Part shown: piece after piece, positions 26,715-35,373 of the stretch
Position numbering within the stretch: the stretch's first letter is position 1
How the letters are laid out: every line of letters begins with the position of its first letter
Source of the DNA: Empedobacter sp036647415
Lineage (GTDB): Bacteria; Bacteroidota; Bacteroidia; Flavobacteriales; Weeksellaceae
Assembly: GCF_036647415.1 (NCBI RefSeq)
Contig: NZ_JAVXKG010000003.1
Span: 1 to 64,000 of the forward strand
Direction: 5' to 3'
Length of the DNA: 64,000 bases
Notes under the pieces: model-generated
Database searches by the model: none
What the model saw: the letters and a program-made list of their open reading frames with translations, nothing else
Told to the model about the DNA's origin: nothing
Translations under genes and position numbers: made by a program

Positions 26715-28079
26715 TTACAAAATTACTATTTGATTTTTATGAGATGAAGTTTTATACAAAAAGTATCTCAACATATTTTTTATCTCATCTGTCTCTTCAA
26801 TAGGAATTAAGGTATTTTTAATCATCTCTAATGTTTTAATTTGATGATGATATTCAAAATAGCCATATCCTCTAAATTTATTTTCTTCAATCAAATAAAA
26901 AGACTTTTCGATACCACTTCTTCCTTTATCAAGAATTAAAAAAGTTTCTGCTGGATATTCTGTCGTTTTTATAAAATCTTTGATTCGTTGATTGTAAACC
27001 TCTTTCGCTTCCTCTTTTATACAAGCTCCATTACACTCATTTACTTTATATTGAAAACAAGATTCCTCAGACTTTATTCCCGCATTCACTTGTTGACAAA
27101 GCTTATAATCGTGTACAATTTTTTCTAAAACTTCTTTCGCTCTCTCTTTCGATTTGAATTTCAGAATTGGTTCAACTTTTCTCAATTTACCAATTTCTAA
27201 ACGCGAATAACCTCTTTTAGACTCTAAATAATATAATCCGTAAGGATATACTTTATTCTCAACCAACCTATTATTATACATTGGTTGATTTTTTATAATT
27301 TCATTATTTTCTTTTATTGCAGCTAAAAATCCACTACCCGTTTCTTCAAATTTTATTGATCGAGTATAACGTTTTATCTTATTTGCTTTTAATGTTTTCG
27401 AAGTAAAAATATGATTAATAGACTGCGCAATATTATTGCTTCTACTAATATAAATAAGTTGTTTACGACTATTGTATAAATAAAAAATTCCTACGGAATT
27501 TGGTAAATTATCTAATAATTTTTGATACTTAGAATGTGTTTTCTTTGGTTGTTGCAACCCTGTTTTTTTGGTAATTATTTTTTGTGAATCTTTATCCAAT
27601 AATAGTTTAAATAAAGAAACCGTTGCTCTCGCATCGCCCGAAGCACGATGTCTATCTGTAACTATAATTCCCAAAGATTCGCATAATTTACCCAAAGAAT
27701 ATGATGGTAAATCTGGAATTAATTTCTCACTATACTCAAAAGTATCAATCCATTCTTTCTCAAAATTATAACCTAATCGATCAAATTCTTGTTTCAACAT
27801 ACGGTAATCAAACATTACATTATGTCCAACCAAAATACAATCGTCTGTAATTTCTACTATTCTTTTTGCTATTTCGTGAAATTTTGGTGCTGTTAACACC
27901 ATTTTATCAGTAATATGAGTTAATTTTTGTACATAATAATCAATTTTCTTTTCTGGATTAACCAAAGAAATAAATTGATCTACAATATCTTTACCATCGT
28001 ATTTATATACAGCAATTTCTATAATTGACTCTTCACCCAATTTTCCGCCAGTCGCTTCTATATCTAAAATCGCGTACAC
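26715..28079 (-). CDS. DnaQ-type exonuclease fused to a UvrC-like GIY-YIG domain
   Basis: 454 residues. Residues 1-165 are a DEDDh 3'-5' exonuclease: DIEATGG (motif I), VGHNVMFDYRML (II) and HRASGDARA (III). Residues about 195-275 are a GIY-YIG-like fold (VGIFYLYNSRKQLIYISRS) as in UvrC, followed by a Cys-containing C-terminal half (QVNAGIKSEESCFQY...C.GACIKEEA) similar to the UvrC linker region. Such DnaQ-UvrC hybrids are known in Bacteroidota and actinobacteria and are thought to act in repair. The GIY-YIG catalytic arginine/glutamate were not all identifiable. Lies 4 bp after the HerA-like ATPase gene. Confidence 0.88.
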   Translation of the reverse strand: MYAILDIEATGGKLGEESIIEIAVYKYDGKDIVDQFISLVNPEKKIDYYVQKLTHITDKMVLTAPKFHEIAKRIVEITDDCILVGHNVMFDYRMLKQEFDRLGYNFEKEWIDTFEYSEKLIPDLPSYSLGKLCESLGIIVTDRHRASGDARATVSLFKLLLDKDSQKIITKKTGLQQPKKTHSKYQKLLDNLPNSVGIFYLYNSRKQLIYISRSNNIAQSINHIFTSKTLKANKIKRYTRSIKFEETGSGFLAAIKENNEIIKNQPMYNNRLVENKVYPYGLYYLESKRGYSRLEIGKLRKVEPILKFKSKERAKEVLEKIVHDYKLCQQVNAGIKSEESCFQYKVNECNGACIKEEAKEVYNQRIKDFIKTTEYPAETFLILDKGRSGIEKSFYLIEENKFRGYGYFEYHHQIKTLEMIKNTLIPIEETDEIKNMLRYFLYKTSSHKNQIVIL

Positions 28080-28083
28080 TTGC

Positions 28084-29616
28084 CTATTTTTTTCCTTTTA
28101 AAAAACTTGTTAACATTTTCATTCCCCAATCAATCAATTTTCGAGTAGCTGTACGACTTACATCGCGAACCATCTTATTATCTGTCCAATCTTTTTCTTG
28201 AGGAGCTGCTCTTCTTGTAGAAGTTGTTTTTGGTGTAGTTTGCTCTACATTTTTTTGTTGTTCTAATTGTTGAGATAAAATCTCATTTGCAGATTGTCTA
28301 TCTATAATTTGGTCATATTTAGCAACCAAAGCAGAATTAGAGACAATATTATTAATCTCAGTATCAGACAAAATATCCATTCTAGAATTTGGCGCACGCA
28401 TATATGTGTATGCCAAAGGAGTTGGAATTCCTTTCTCGTCCAAAGCTGTAATAAATGCTTCTCCGATACCTAATTGCGTAATTACCTCATCGGCTTTATA
28501 ATAAGTCGTTGTTGGATAATTCTCAATTGCTTTTGTTATTTCTTTTCGATCTTTTGCCGTAAATCCACGAAGTGCATGCTGAATTTTGAGTCCTAATTGA
28601 CTCAAAACCGCATCAGGAACATCGCCAGGAACTTGCGTCACAAAATACAAACCGACACCTTTTGAACGGATTAATTTTACCATTGTTTCAATTTGATTCA
28701 ACAAAGCTTTTGTTGCTTCCTTAAAAATCAAATGTGCTTCATCTATAAAAATAACCAATTTTGGTTTGTCCGAATCTCCAGCTTCAGGAAATTCAGAATA
28801 AATTTTATTCAATAAACTCAACATAAAAGTAGAGAATAAATTGGGTTGATTTTGTACATCAACCAAACGAATAATGTTTACAATTCCTTTTCCATCTCTG
28901 GTTTTCAATAAGTCTTGAACATCAAAACTTGGCTCTCCAAAAAACTTAGAAGCGCCTTGTTGCTCAAGTCCTACAATTTTACGTAAAATAGCACCCAAAG
29001 AAGCTGGAGCAATTGTTCCGTAATTAGAGTTTAATTCTTCTTTTCCTTCCACAGAATCCGTTACATATTGCAATACGCGGCGAATATCTTCTAAATCTAC
29101 CAACGGTAAATTTCTATCTTCACAATATTTAAAAATGATTGAAATAATACTTTCCTGCGTTTCGTTCAATTCTAATATTTTACTGAACAAAATTGGACCA
29201 AAATCTTCCACAGTTGCTCTCAAACGCGCACCTGGTTCGTCAGAAATTGACAACAATTCTACAGGAGAAGCTTGCGGATCAAAAGGTAAATTAAGCGCTT
29301 GCATTCTTTCAGTTGCATTTTTATCATCTGCATTTGCAGCAGCTCCAATTCCTGATAAATCACCTTTTATATCCATCAATAATGTTGGAACGCCTTTTAG
29401 AGAAAGTTGTTCTGCGATAATTTGCAAAGATTTTGTTTTTCCTGTTCCTGTTGCGCCACCAATCAAACCATGACGGTTCATTGTTTTTAATGCGACAGAA
29501 ATTTCTGCTTCTTCTACAATTTCGCCATCTAATTTCGCTTTTCCTAAAACAATTTTATCATTTTTGTAGGAATAACGACTTTGGATTTCTTGAATAAAAC
29601 TTTCTTTTTGGCTCAT
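28084..29616 (-). CDS. HerA-like (DUF853) P-loop ATPase
   Basis: 510 residues. FtsK/HerA-superfamily ATPase: Walker A GGATGTGKTKSLQ (about 54-66), Walker B KLVIFIDEAHLIF (about 290-302), and 'YFVTQVPGDVPDAVLSQLG' with the sensor residues. The C-terminal tail is Gln/Thr rich, then basic. The family's physiological role is not settled; HerA relatives pump DNA and work with nucleases. Directly upstream of the DnaQ-GIY-YIG gene on the same strand. Confidence 0.85.
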   Translation of the reverse strand: MSQKESFIQEIQSRYSYKNDKIVLGKAKLDGEIVEEAEISVALKTMNRHGLIGGATGTGKTKSLQIIAEQLSLKGVPTLLMDIKGDLSGIGAAANADDKNATERMQALNLPFDPQASPVELLSISDEPGARLRATVEDFGPILFSKILELNETQESIISIIFKYCEDRNLPLVDLEDIRRVLQYVTDSVEGKEELNSNYGTIAPASLGAILRKIVGLEQQGASKFFGEPSFDVQDLLKTRDGKGIVNIIRLVDVQNQPNLFSTFMLSLLNKIYSEFPEAGDSDKPKLVIFIDEAHLIFKEATKALLNQIETMVKLIRSKGVGLYFVTQVPGDVPDAVLSQLGLKIQHALRGFTAKDRKEITKAIENYPTTTYYKADEVITQLGIGEAFITALDEKGIPTPLAYTYMRAPNSRMDILSDTEINNIVSNSALVAKYDQIIDRQSANEILSQQLEQQKNVEQTTPKTTSTRRAAPQEKDWTDNKMVRDVSRTATRKLIDWGMKMLTSFLKGKK

Positions 29617-29652
29617 TTTTGATTGGATTAGTATTTTAAATATAACAAAAAA

Positions 29653-30690
29653 TTAATCAGTAAACTTATATTTTACCGTCACAGGATAATGATCGGAGAA
29701 TTTTTTACGAATAACTTTTGCTTCTATAGGTTTTAAATGCTTTGAATGAAATAAATAATCGATTCTAATTGGAAATTTAAATCCATGAAAAGTTGTTGCA
29801 TTTCCTTTTCCAACCTCTATATAAGAGTCGTATAAATACTCTTTTATTTTCTCATATTCATAAGAAAGTGGCGTAGAATTAAGGTCTGTACCAACAATAA
29901 CGGGATGACGAGATTTACTGATAAATGGAATAATTGCTTTTAACTGCTCTTCATGTTTTTGCATTCCTTTTATCAATTTCAACTCAACTTTTCGGCTCGA
30001 AACTTCTGCTTCTTGCGTATTATCGGACTGAATAATATCTTTTACCAGCGCTTTGTCAATATACATTGGCTCTAAATAAATATTAATCAAACGGATTGTA
30101 TCATTTCCTATGTCAATATCTGCGTAAGCCGCTTTACCATTAAGATCTGGATCATTAACTTTTATTTCATTTGTTTCTATAATAGGATATTTACTATAAA
30201 AAGTCAATAATCCATAAAATTCTGAATAATAATGATTGAATTCTTTATTTTTTAATCTTTTTTGTTGTCCTTCATACGCTTCTTGTAAAAGCATAATATC
30301 GGCTTTATTTTCTATCAACAACTCTTTAGTTCCTTCTTCTTTAAAACCATGTACATTGTACGACAAAACCGATAAATCTGACGTTGAATTATCTGTTTTA
30401 TTGAATTGAATGAGTGGATATGAAAGATAAATTGGATAAACTAAACCAAGTGATAATATAAAAAATGTAAGAAAGTGTCGCCAACTAAAAAACAACCAAT
30501 ACATCAAAAACAATAATACTATTACAAATATAACTGGAAAGCCTATTGATAAGAAATTAAGGTATGGAATTTCTGTTGGTGTAAAGATTTTATTAAGGTA
30601 TACACAATAAGCTACTAATAATATCACAATGTTGATTATTAGTACTAAACGATTAAAATAATTTAGTTTAAACTTACCGAATACACTCAT
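29653..30690 (-). CDS. Membrane-anchored endonuclease/exonuclease/phosphatase family protein
   Basis: 345 residues. Three N-terminal helices (about 12-32, 42-65, 67-90) anchor an EEP domain (about 105-342): SVLSYNVHGFKEEG, DIMLLQEAYEG with the metal-binding Glu, GTDLNSTPLSYEY, and FSDHYPVTVKYKF with the final Asp-His. The family includes nucleases and phospholipid or inositol phosphatases; the periplasmic or cytosolic side cannot be told here. Five bp after the first rhomboid gene. Confidence 0.88.
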   Translation of the reverse strand: MSVFGKFKLNYFNRLVLIINIVILLVAYCVYLNKIFTPTEIPYLNFLSIGFPVIFVIVLLFLMYWLFFSWRHFLTFFILSLGLVYPIYLSYPLIQFNKTDNSTSDLSVLSYNVHGFKEEGTKELLIENKADIMLLQEAYEGQQKRLKNKEFNHYYSEFYGLLTFYSKYPIIETNEIKVNDPDLNGKAAYADIDIGNDTIRLINIYLEPMYIDKALVKDIIQSDNTQEAEVSSRKVELKLIKGMQKHEEQLKAIIPFISKSRHPVIVGTDLNSTPLSYEYEKIKEYLYDSYIEVGKGNATTFHGFKFPIRIDYLFHSKHLKPIEAKVIRKKFSDHYPVTVKYKFTD

Positions 30691-30695
30691 TTCTA

Positions 30696-31574
30696 TTATC
30701 TTCCTTCTTTGAAAAGGAAATCTTTTTCCTCTTTTGATAGACTTTCGTAGCCTGCGCGCGAAATTTTGTCTAAAATAGTATCTATTTTCTTTTGTTTCTC
30801 AACTTTCTGATGATTAAAATCGTAATCATCTTTTGGCACATTTTGTTGTGCCGATGTATTTTTATAGGTCTTGAAAGTCGATTTCTCTTTTTTCTGAAAA
30901 ATATTGCCTATTTGAAATATAAATTTACCTAAAAAATCGTTTCCTCGCTCAAATTGTTTCATATAAAGATAGCCAAAAATTGCACCACCCAAATGTGAAA
31001 TACTTCCGCCTGCATTTTGATCTGTAATAATATTATAAACGTCGAACGCAATAAACACATAACCAACATATAAAAGCGGAAATGAAGTTGGTATTAATAT
31101 CAACCTCACTGGCATTTTTGGATTATAGGAAATCATCGCAAAGAAAAGTGCATAAACAGAAGCCGACGCTCCGACTAATAAATGCGAATAATTAAAAACA
31201 TTCTGAAAAAGTATGAAAAAAATTCCTCCAAAAATTCCTCCAAAAATGTAAAATGTATAGAGATTTTGATTACGAAATTGTTGTAAAAATAGTTGTCCAA
31301 CAAAGTATAACAAAATCATATTCATGATTAAATGAATTAAATTGCCGTGCAACCAAGAATACGTCAGTACTTGCCAAGGTCTGGTCATTAAATTTTCGGC
31401 AGAAGTTAATCCAAATAAATCTGTTGTTGTAAGAACAGAATTTCCTGTTTTTTGTACGATAAAATCTAAAATCAATAAGGTAAAAAAGATTACTACATTA
31501 ATGTAAATAAGCCTTGTTGCACTATTTCCTGAAGAATATTTTAATTTAAGTTCGTCTAAAATGTTATTTGTCAT
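30696..31574 (-). CDS. Rhomboid intramembrane serine protease (1)
   Basis: 292 residues. Six-helix rhomboid core (about 20-205): 'RPWQVLTYSWLHGNLIHLIMN' with the L1 and HxxxN features, catalytic Ser in VGASASVYALF, catalytic His in ISHLGGAIFGYLY. A hydrophilic C-terminal tail of about 80 residues ends in a short motif (SRAGYESLSKEEKDFLF) commonly seen in Bacteroidota rhomboids. Substrates unknown. Four bp after a second rhomboid gene. Confidence 0.92.
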   Translation of the reverse strand: MTNNILDELKLKYSSGNSATRLIYINVVIFFTLLILDFIVQKTGNSVLTTTDLFGLTSAENLMTRPWQVLTYSWLHGNLIHLIMNMILLYFVGQLFLQQFRNQNLYTFYIFGGIFGGIFFILFQNVFNYSHLLVGASASVYALFFAMISYNPKMPVRLILIPTSFPLLYVGYVFIAFDVYNIITDQNAGGSISHLGGAIFGYLYMKQFERGNDFLGKFIFQIGNIFQKKEKSTFKTYKNTSAQQNVPKDDYDFNHQKVEKQKKIDTILDKISRAGYESLSKEEKDFLFKEGR

Positions 31575-31577
31575 TTC

Positions 31578-32318
31578 TTAATTCCATCTATATAAATTCT
31601 TTTTCCAACTTCTTGCTAACAAGAAACCAATCAATCCGCCACCTAAATGTCCAAAATGTGCTATATTTCCGACATTTTTGTAGCCCATATAAAACTCAAT
31701 CAAAACCATAATTGGAATAAAATATTTTGCTTTTATAGGAACTGGTAAAAAGATTAACATTAATTTTTCGTTTGGATAAAGCACCGCAAAAGCCAGTAAT
31801 AAGCCATAAATTGCACCAGAAGCACCAACCATTGGGGTAATATAATCTTTTAGAAGAGCTGTTGCATCTTGACTACTTTCTATGACAGCATTTGTATGAT
31901 AACTTCTCTGTAAACTTAGTTTAGCTCCTTCATAAATTTGTTCAAGTCCTATCCCTTGTGATTGAACTGTTTCTTTTAAATCCTGAATCTGAAAATAATT
32001 CACAAAATTAAATAAGATAAATCCTCCGAAACCTGCTAAAAAATATAAAATCAAAAACTTCTTTGGTCCAAAAGTTTGCTCAACTACAGAACCAAACATC
32101 CACAATGAAAACATATTAAACAAAATATGTGTAAAATCGGCATGCATAAACATGTACGTTAAAACTTGCCAAGGTTTAAAATTTGGAGATTCTGGATAAA
32201 AAGCACCCAAAATAACACTCAAATCAACTCCTTTAGTTCTAAAAACAAATGTCGCAAGAAAGAATAAAACATTGATAATAATTAAATTCTTTGTAATTGG
32301 CTGTATATTTTGTCCCAT
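31578..32318 (-). CDS. Rhomboid intramembrane serine protease (2)
   Basis: 246 residues. Rhomboid fold with 'KPWQVLTYMFMHADFTHILFNMFSL', catalytic serine in GASGAIYGLLLAFA, and histidine in HFGHLGGGLIGFLLARSW. A loop of about 55 residues (VNYFQIQDLKETVQSQ...) lies between the third and fourth helices. One base separates its start from the mutL stop region, so it is translated with mutL. Confidence 0.93.
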   Translation of the reverse strand: MGQNIQPITKNLIIINVLFFLATFVFRTKGVDLSVILGAFYPESPNFKPWQVLTYMFMHADFTHILFNMFSLWMFGSVVEQTFGPKKFLILYFLAGFGGFILFNFVNYFQIQDLKETVQSQGIGLEQIYEGAKLSLQRSYHTNAVIESSQDATALLKDYITPMVGASGAIYGLLLAFAVLYPNEKLMLIFLPVPIKAKYFIPIMVLIEFYMGYKNVGNIAHFGHLGGGLIGFLLARSWKKNLYRWN

Positions 32319-32319
32319 A

Positions 32320-34107
32320 TTATTGTAATGTTTTTTTGATATCCGACGTGTTCAGCTGTACAAAAATAGGTCTTCCGTACGGTGTATAATTCGGATTTGG
32401 TAGTCTTAGCAATTCTTCGACCAAAGTTTGCATTTGTTCAGATTTTAATGCAACACCTTTTTTTACGGCAGCATTTTTTGCTAAAATCTTAGCAAAAGTA
32501 TTCTCTAATTCTATTGCTTCTTGGTAATCTAACTCTTCAATGAAATCCATAAAAACCGACACAACATCCTCTTGTTGCACATCGACAGGAATTGCATTTA
32601 TCTGTACAACCTCTTCGTCTAACGAAATATCAAAACCAAAACTTAATAATTGATGTTCAACATTAATTAATTTCTGACGATCATTAGGCGAAAGTTCTAA
32701 CTCTATCGGGAAAAGCATTTGTTGCACCAACGCACTTCCGTTATTAGAACGTACAAATTTCTCAAATAATATTTTTTGATGCGCTCTGTGCTGATCTATA
32801 ATCAACAATTCGCCACGATATTCTACAACCAAATATTGATTTAACCATTGAATAACCTCGAAAACTTCGTTCTGATTTTCTTCTGATTCAAACAATTGAT
32901 GCGCATGATTATTTTCTATTTCTAACTCTACTGCATCATTATAAAAATCAAAATTCGCCTTTATATCAGATGGTTTTGGCGCTCTTGATTGATGATGTTC
33001 AAAAGGATTAAAACTTGAATCTACCGTAATTTCGGGCATTTTAATTTCTTTCTCATCACTTGCAGATGGTATAAAAGCCCAGTTAGGATCTTGTTCAAAA
33101 TCTAACGAAGGAATTACATTAAATTGTCCCAAAGCATGTTTTACAGCCGCTCTAAGAATGGTAAAAATTAATGCTTCGTCCTCAAACTTAATCTCTGTTT
33201 TTGTTGGATGAATATTAATATCTATTTTGGCAGGATCTATTTCTAAATACAAAAAATAAACAGGACTATAACCCGCAGGCAACAAACTATCAAAAGCATC
33301 GGCAATCGCATTATGCAAATATCCACTGCGGATGTAACGATGATTGACAAAGAAGAACTGTTCGCCACGCGATTTTTTTGCAGCTTCTGGTTTTCCTACA
33401 AATCCATTTATTTTTACAATTTCGGTATCCTCGTCCACAGAAATAATTTGAGAACTTAGTTTTTTACCAAAAATTTGCGCAATACGTTGTTTAAGATTTC
33501 CTGATTTTAGATGATAAATTTCTGAATCATTGTGGTGCAAAAAGAAACTAATGTTTTCGTGCGCCATTGCTACACGCTGAAATTCATCTTGAATATGACG
33601 AAATTCGACTTGATTTGATTTCAAGAAATTTCGTCTGGCTGGTACATTATAAAAAAGATTTTTAACAGAAATCGACGTTCCAACCGCTGTTACAATAGGA
33701 TCTTGATTGCGAACTTCTCCACCTTCTATCACCAATTGCGAACCAATTTCATCTTCTATTTTTCTCGTTTTCGTTTCGACTTGCGACACTGCTGCAATAG
33801 ATGCCAATGCCTCTCCACGAAAACCTTTTGTATGTATATTGTAAATATCTTCTGTTGTTCTGATTTTAGACGTTGCATGACGCTCAAAAGCCATTCGGAC
33901 ATCTGTCACACTCATTCCAGAACCATTATCAATCACTTGAATCAAGCTTCTTCCTGCATCTTTTACAATAATTTGAATAGAAGTCGCACCAGAATCCACC
34001 GCATTTTCAATCAACTCCTTTATCACCGAAGCTGGTCGCTGCACCACTTCTCCTGCGGCAATTTGATTGGCTACGTGATCAGGTAGTAATTGGATAATAT
34101 CACTCAT
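32320..34107 (-). CDS. mutL: DNA mismatch repair protein MutL
   Basis: 595 residues. GHKL ATPase N-domain: ELIENAVDSGATSIQI, QVIDNGSGM, GFRGEALASIA. The C-terminal dimerisation domain contains LLIIDQHRAHQKILFEKF, close to the DQHAxxERxxYE metal motif of endonuclease-type MutL. It couples MutS mismatch recognition to strand removal. First gene of the minus-strand group mutL-rhomboid-rhomboid-EEP-HerA-DnaQ. Confidence 0.96.
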   Translation of the reverse strand: MSDIIQLLPDHVANQIAAGEVVQRPASVIKELIENAVDSGATSIQIIVKDAGRSLIQVIDNGSGMSVTDVRMAFERHATSKIRTTEDIYNIHTKGFRGEALASIAAVSQVETKTRKIEDEIGSQLVIEGGEVRNQDPIVTAVGTSISVKNLFYNVPARRNFLKSNQVEFRHIQDEFQRVAMAHENISFFLHHNDSEIYHLKSGNLKQRIAQIFGKKLSSQIISVDEDTEIVKINGFVGKPEAAKKSRGEQFFFVNHRYIRSGYLHNAIADAFDSLLPAGYSPVYFLYLEIDPAKIDINIHPTKTEIKFEDEALIFTILRAAVKHALGQFNVIPSLDFEQDPNWAFIPSASDEKEIKMPEITVDSSFNPFEHHQSRAPKPSDIKANFDFYNDAVELEIENNHAHQLFESEENQNEVFEVIQWLNQYLVVEYRGELLIIDQHRAHQKILFEKFVRSNNGSALVQQMLFPIELELSPNDRQKLINVEHQLLSFGFDISLDEEVVQINAIPVDVQQEDVVSVFMDFIEELDYQEAIELENTFAKILAKNAAVKKGVALKSEQMQTLVEELLRLPNPNYTPYGRPIFVQLNTSDIKKTLQ

Positions 34108-34159
34108 TTTTTTGTCTAAATTGGATTTAATTTTGATTGATTTTAAAAATCAAACTTTA

Positions 34160-34167
34160 CAAATATA
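34160..34167 (-). promoter_or_regulatory. -7 box of mutL
   Basis: TATATTTG on the minus strand, a perfect TAnnTTTG, 52 bp before the mutL ATG; no -33 TTG at the right distance. Confidence 0.4.
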
Positions 34168-34278
34168 CAAAGAAATCTCCCTCTTTACCCTATGCTAAAG
34201 AAGTGAAACTTATCAACAATTTGGTGGGTTTTGAGTTTTGAATTTTGAGGAATAAATTTAGCTTTTTCAGTAATAAAT

Positions 34279-34302
34279 AAAGGTAGACATTTGTCTACCT
34301 TT
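34279..34302 (-). terminator. Terminator after the small lipoprotein gene
   Basis: Perfect 11-bp arms (34279-34289, 34292-34302), loop of two, followed on the minus strand by a T-rich stretch. It lies in the 260-bp gap between mutL and the lipoprotein gene, which otherwise holds only the mutL promoter. Confidence 0.7.
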
Positions 34303-34367
34303 GGTGTTATTATAAAAAATAAATTTCTAATATTCAAAATTATAAACAAAAGAAATAAACTATAAAA

Positions 34368-34709
34368 TTACCAAGAAATGTTATTTTTAAAACTTTGAGG
34401 AACCGAAACTCTTTTTAATATGATTTTTCCATCTATAATACTATCAGATGTCTTACCTCCATAAATAAATAAAGTATCCTCTAAAATAAAATTAAAATCA
34501 TTAAAACAACTTTTACATTGATAAACGGTGTCTTTCGTATTTTTATCTATTAGTACAAGTTGATTTGGAAATATTTTATCAGAATAATTAGAATAAGTAT
34601 ATCCTTCTAAATAAAAGTTTTTAGTTTCTATTTTTTTATATATTTTTTTATCATTTTTGCAACATACTAATAATGTAGTAATGAAAATTAAGTAACAATA
34701 AAGCTTCAT
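34368..34709 (-). CDS. Small putative lipoprotein, unknown
   Basis: 113 residues. Lipoprotein-type signal (LIFITTLLVCCKNDKK, Cys 16 or 17 as lipid site). The mature part is short, Lys/Asn-rich and beta-like, with CKSC (about 70-73). I do not recognise the family. AT-richer than its neighbours, and adjacent to another orphan lipoprotein gene; the pair resembles the small immunity-like lipoproteins at 52-54.5 kb in style but I saw no sequence match. Confidence 0.65.
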   Translation of the reverse strand: MKLYCYLIFITTLLVCCKNDKKIYKKIETKNFYLEGYTYSNYSDKIFPNQLVLIDKNTKDTVYQCKSCFNDFNFILEDTLFIYGGKTSDSIIDGKIILKRVSVPQSFKNNISW

Positions 34710-34803
34710 TATTTTATTTTTTTAATATCATTCTCTATGTCTTTAATTCATATTGAACTCTTGTTATTAATAATATATTTTAAATATTATCTTCCTTCAC
34801 AAT

Positions 34804-35331
34804 TTAATTATAATAATCTTGCCAATAATTTATTTTTATTATTGAAGCTCCTTCAAACACAATCACAAATTTATTAACGCTTGATTTCGAATACTTAAAA
34901 TCTGGATTGTTAAATATATCAACTTTCAAAGTATCATTTTCTATTTTAGAAAAATATATAAAAAGATTAGGGCCTTTATATCTCTTTAAATCTTTTGGTA
35001 AAATTGGTGGACTTTTATATTGATTTAGTTTTCCATCAGAATACTTTTTAGACAATTCTAACAATCCGTTCTTTTTGTAAATATTTCCTGAATTAAATTC
35101 ATTTTTACTATTTTGAAAAAAAATATCTTTCATAATGTAATATTTAATGAAATCATCTCCATTTCTTATTTTAACGTCATTCAAATATTTGTCCTGATCC
35201 ATTATACTCATAATAGTATCATAAGCTTTACAATACTGTAGTGTCATAGAGTTATCAGTTTCTAAATGTGAAACTTTACAATTAAAAAATGTACTTAAAA
35301 TAAACACAATAAGAATACTCTTTTTTACCAT
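34804..35331 (-). CDS. Putative lipoprotein, unknown
   Basis: 175 residues. Signal ending LSTFFNCKVS with Cys 18 as the probable lipid attachment site. The mature region is Lys/Asp/Asn-rich with no motif I recognise; it ends in 'KSSVNKFVIVFEGASIIKINYW', probably beta strands. Placed between putP and the 113-residue lipoprotein gene on the same strand, 94 bp before the latter. Confidence 0.68.
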   Translation of the reverse strand: MVKKSILIVFILSTFFNCKVSHLETDNSMTLQYCKAYDTIMSIMDQDKYLNDVKIRNGDDFIKYYIMKDIFFQNSKNEFNSGNIYKKNGLLELSKKYSDGKLNQYKSPPILPKDLKRYKGPNLFIYFSKIENDTLKVDIFNNPDFKYSKSSVNKFVIVFEGASIIKINYWQDYYN

Positions 35332-35373
35332 AGTTATGTTTTAAAAACAAATTATTTGAAGAACTTATATAAA

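Noticed and set aside
26715..34107. Defence island around the HerA-like ATPase and nucleases
   Set aside because: Neighbours are housekeeping (mutL, rhomboids, EEP) and base composition is like the core genome; no other defence genes are present.
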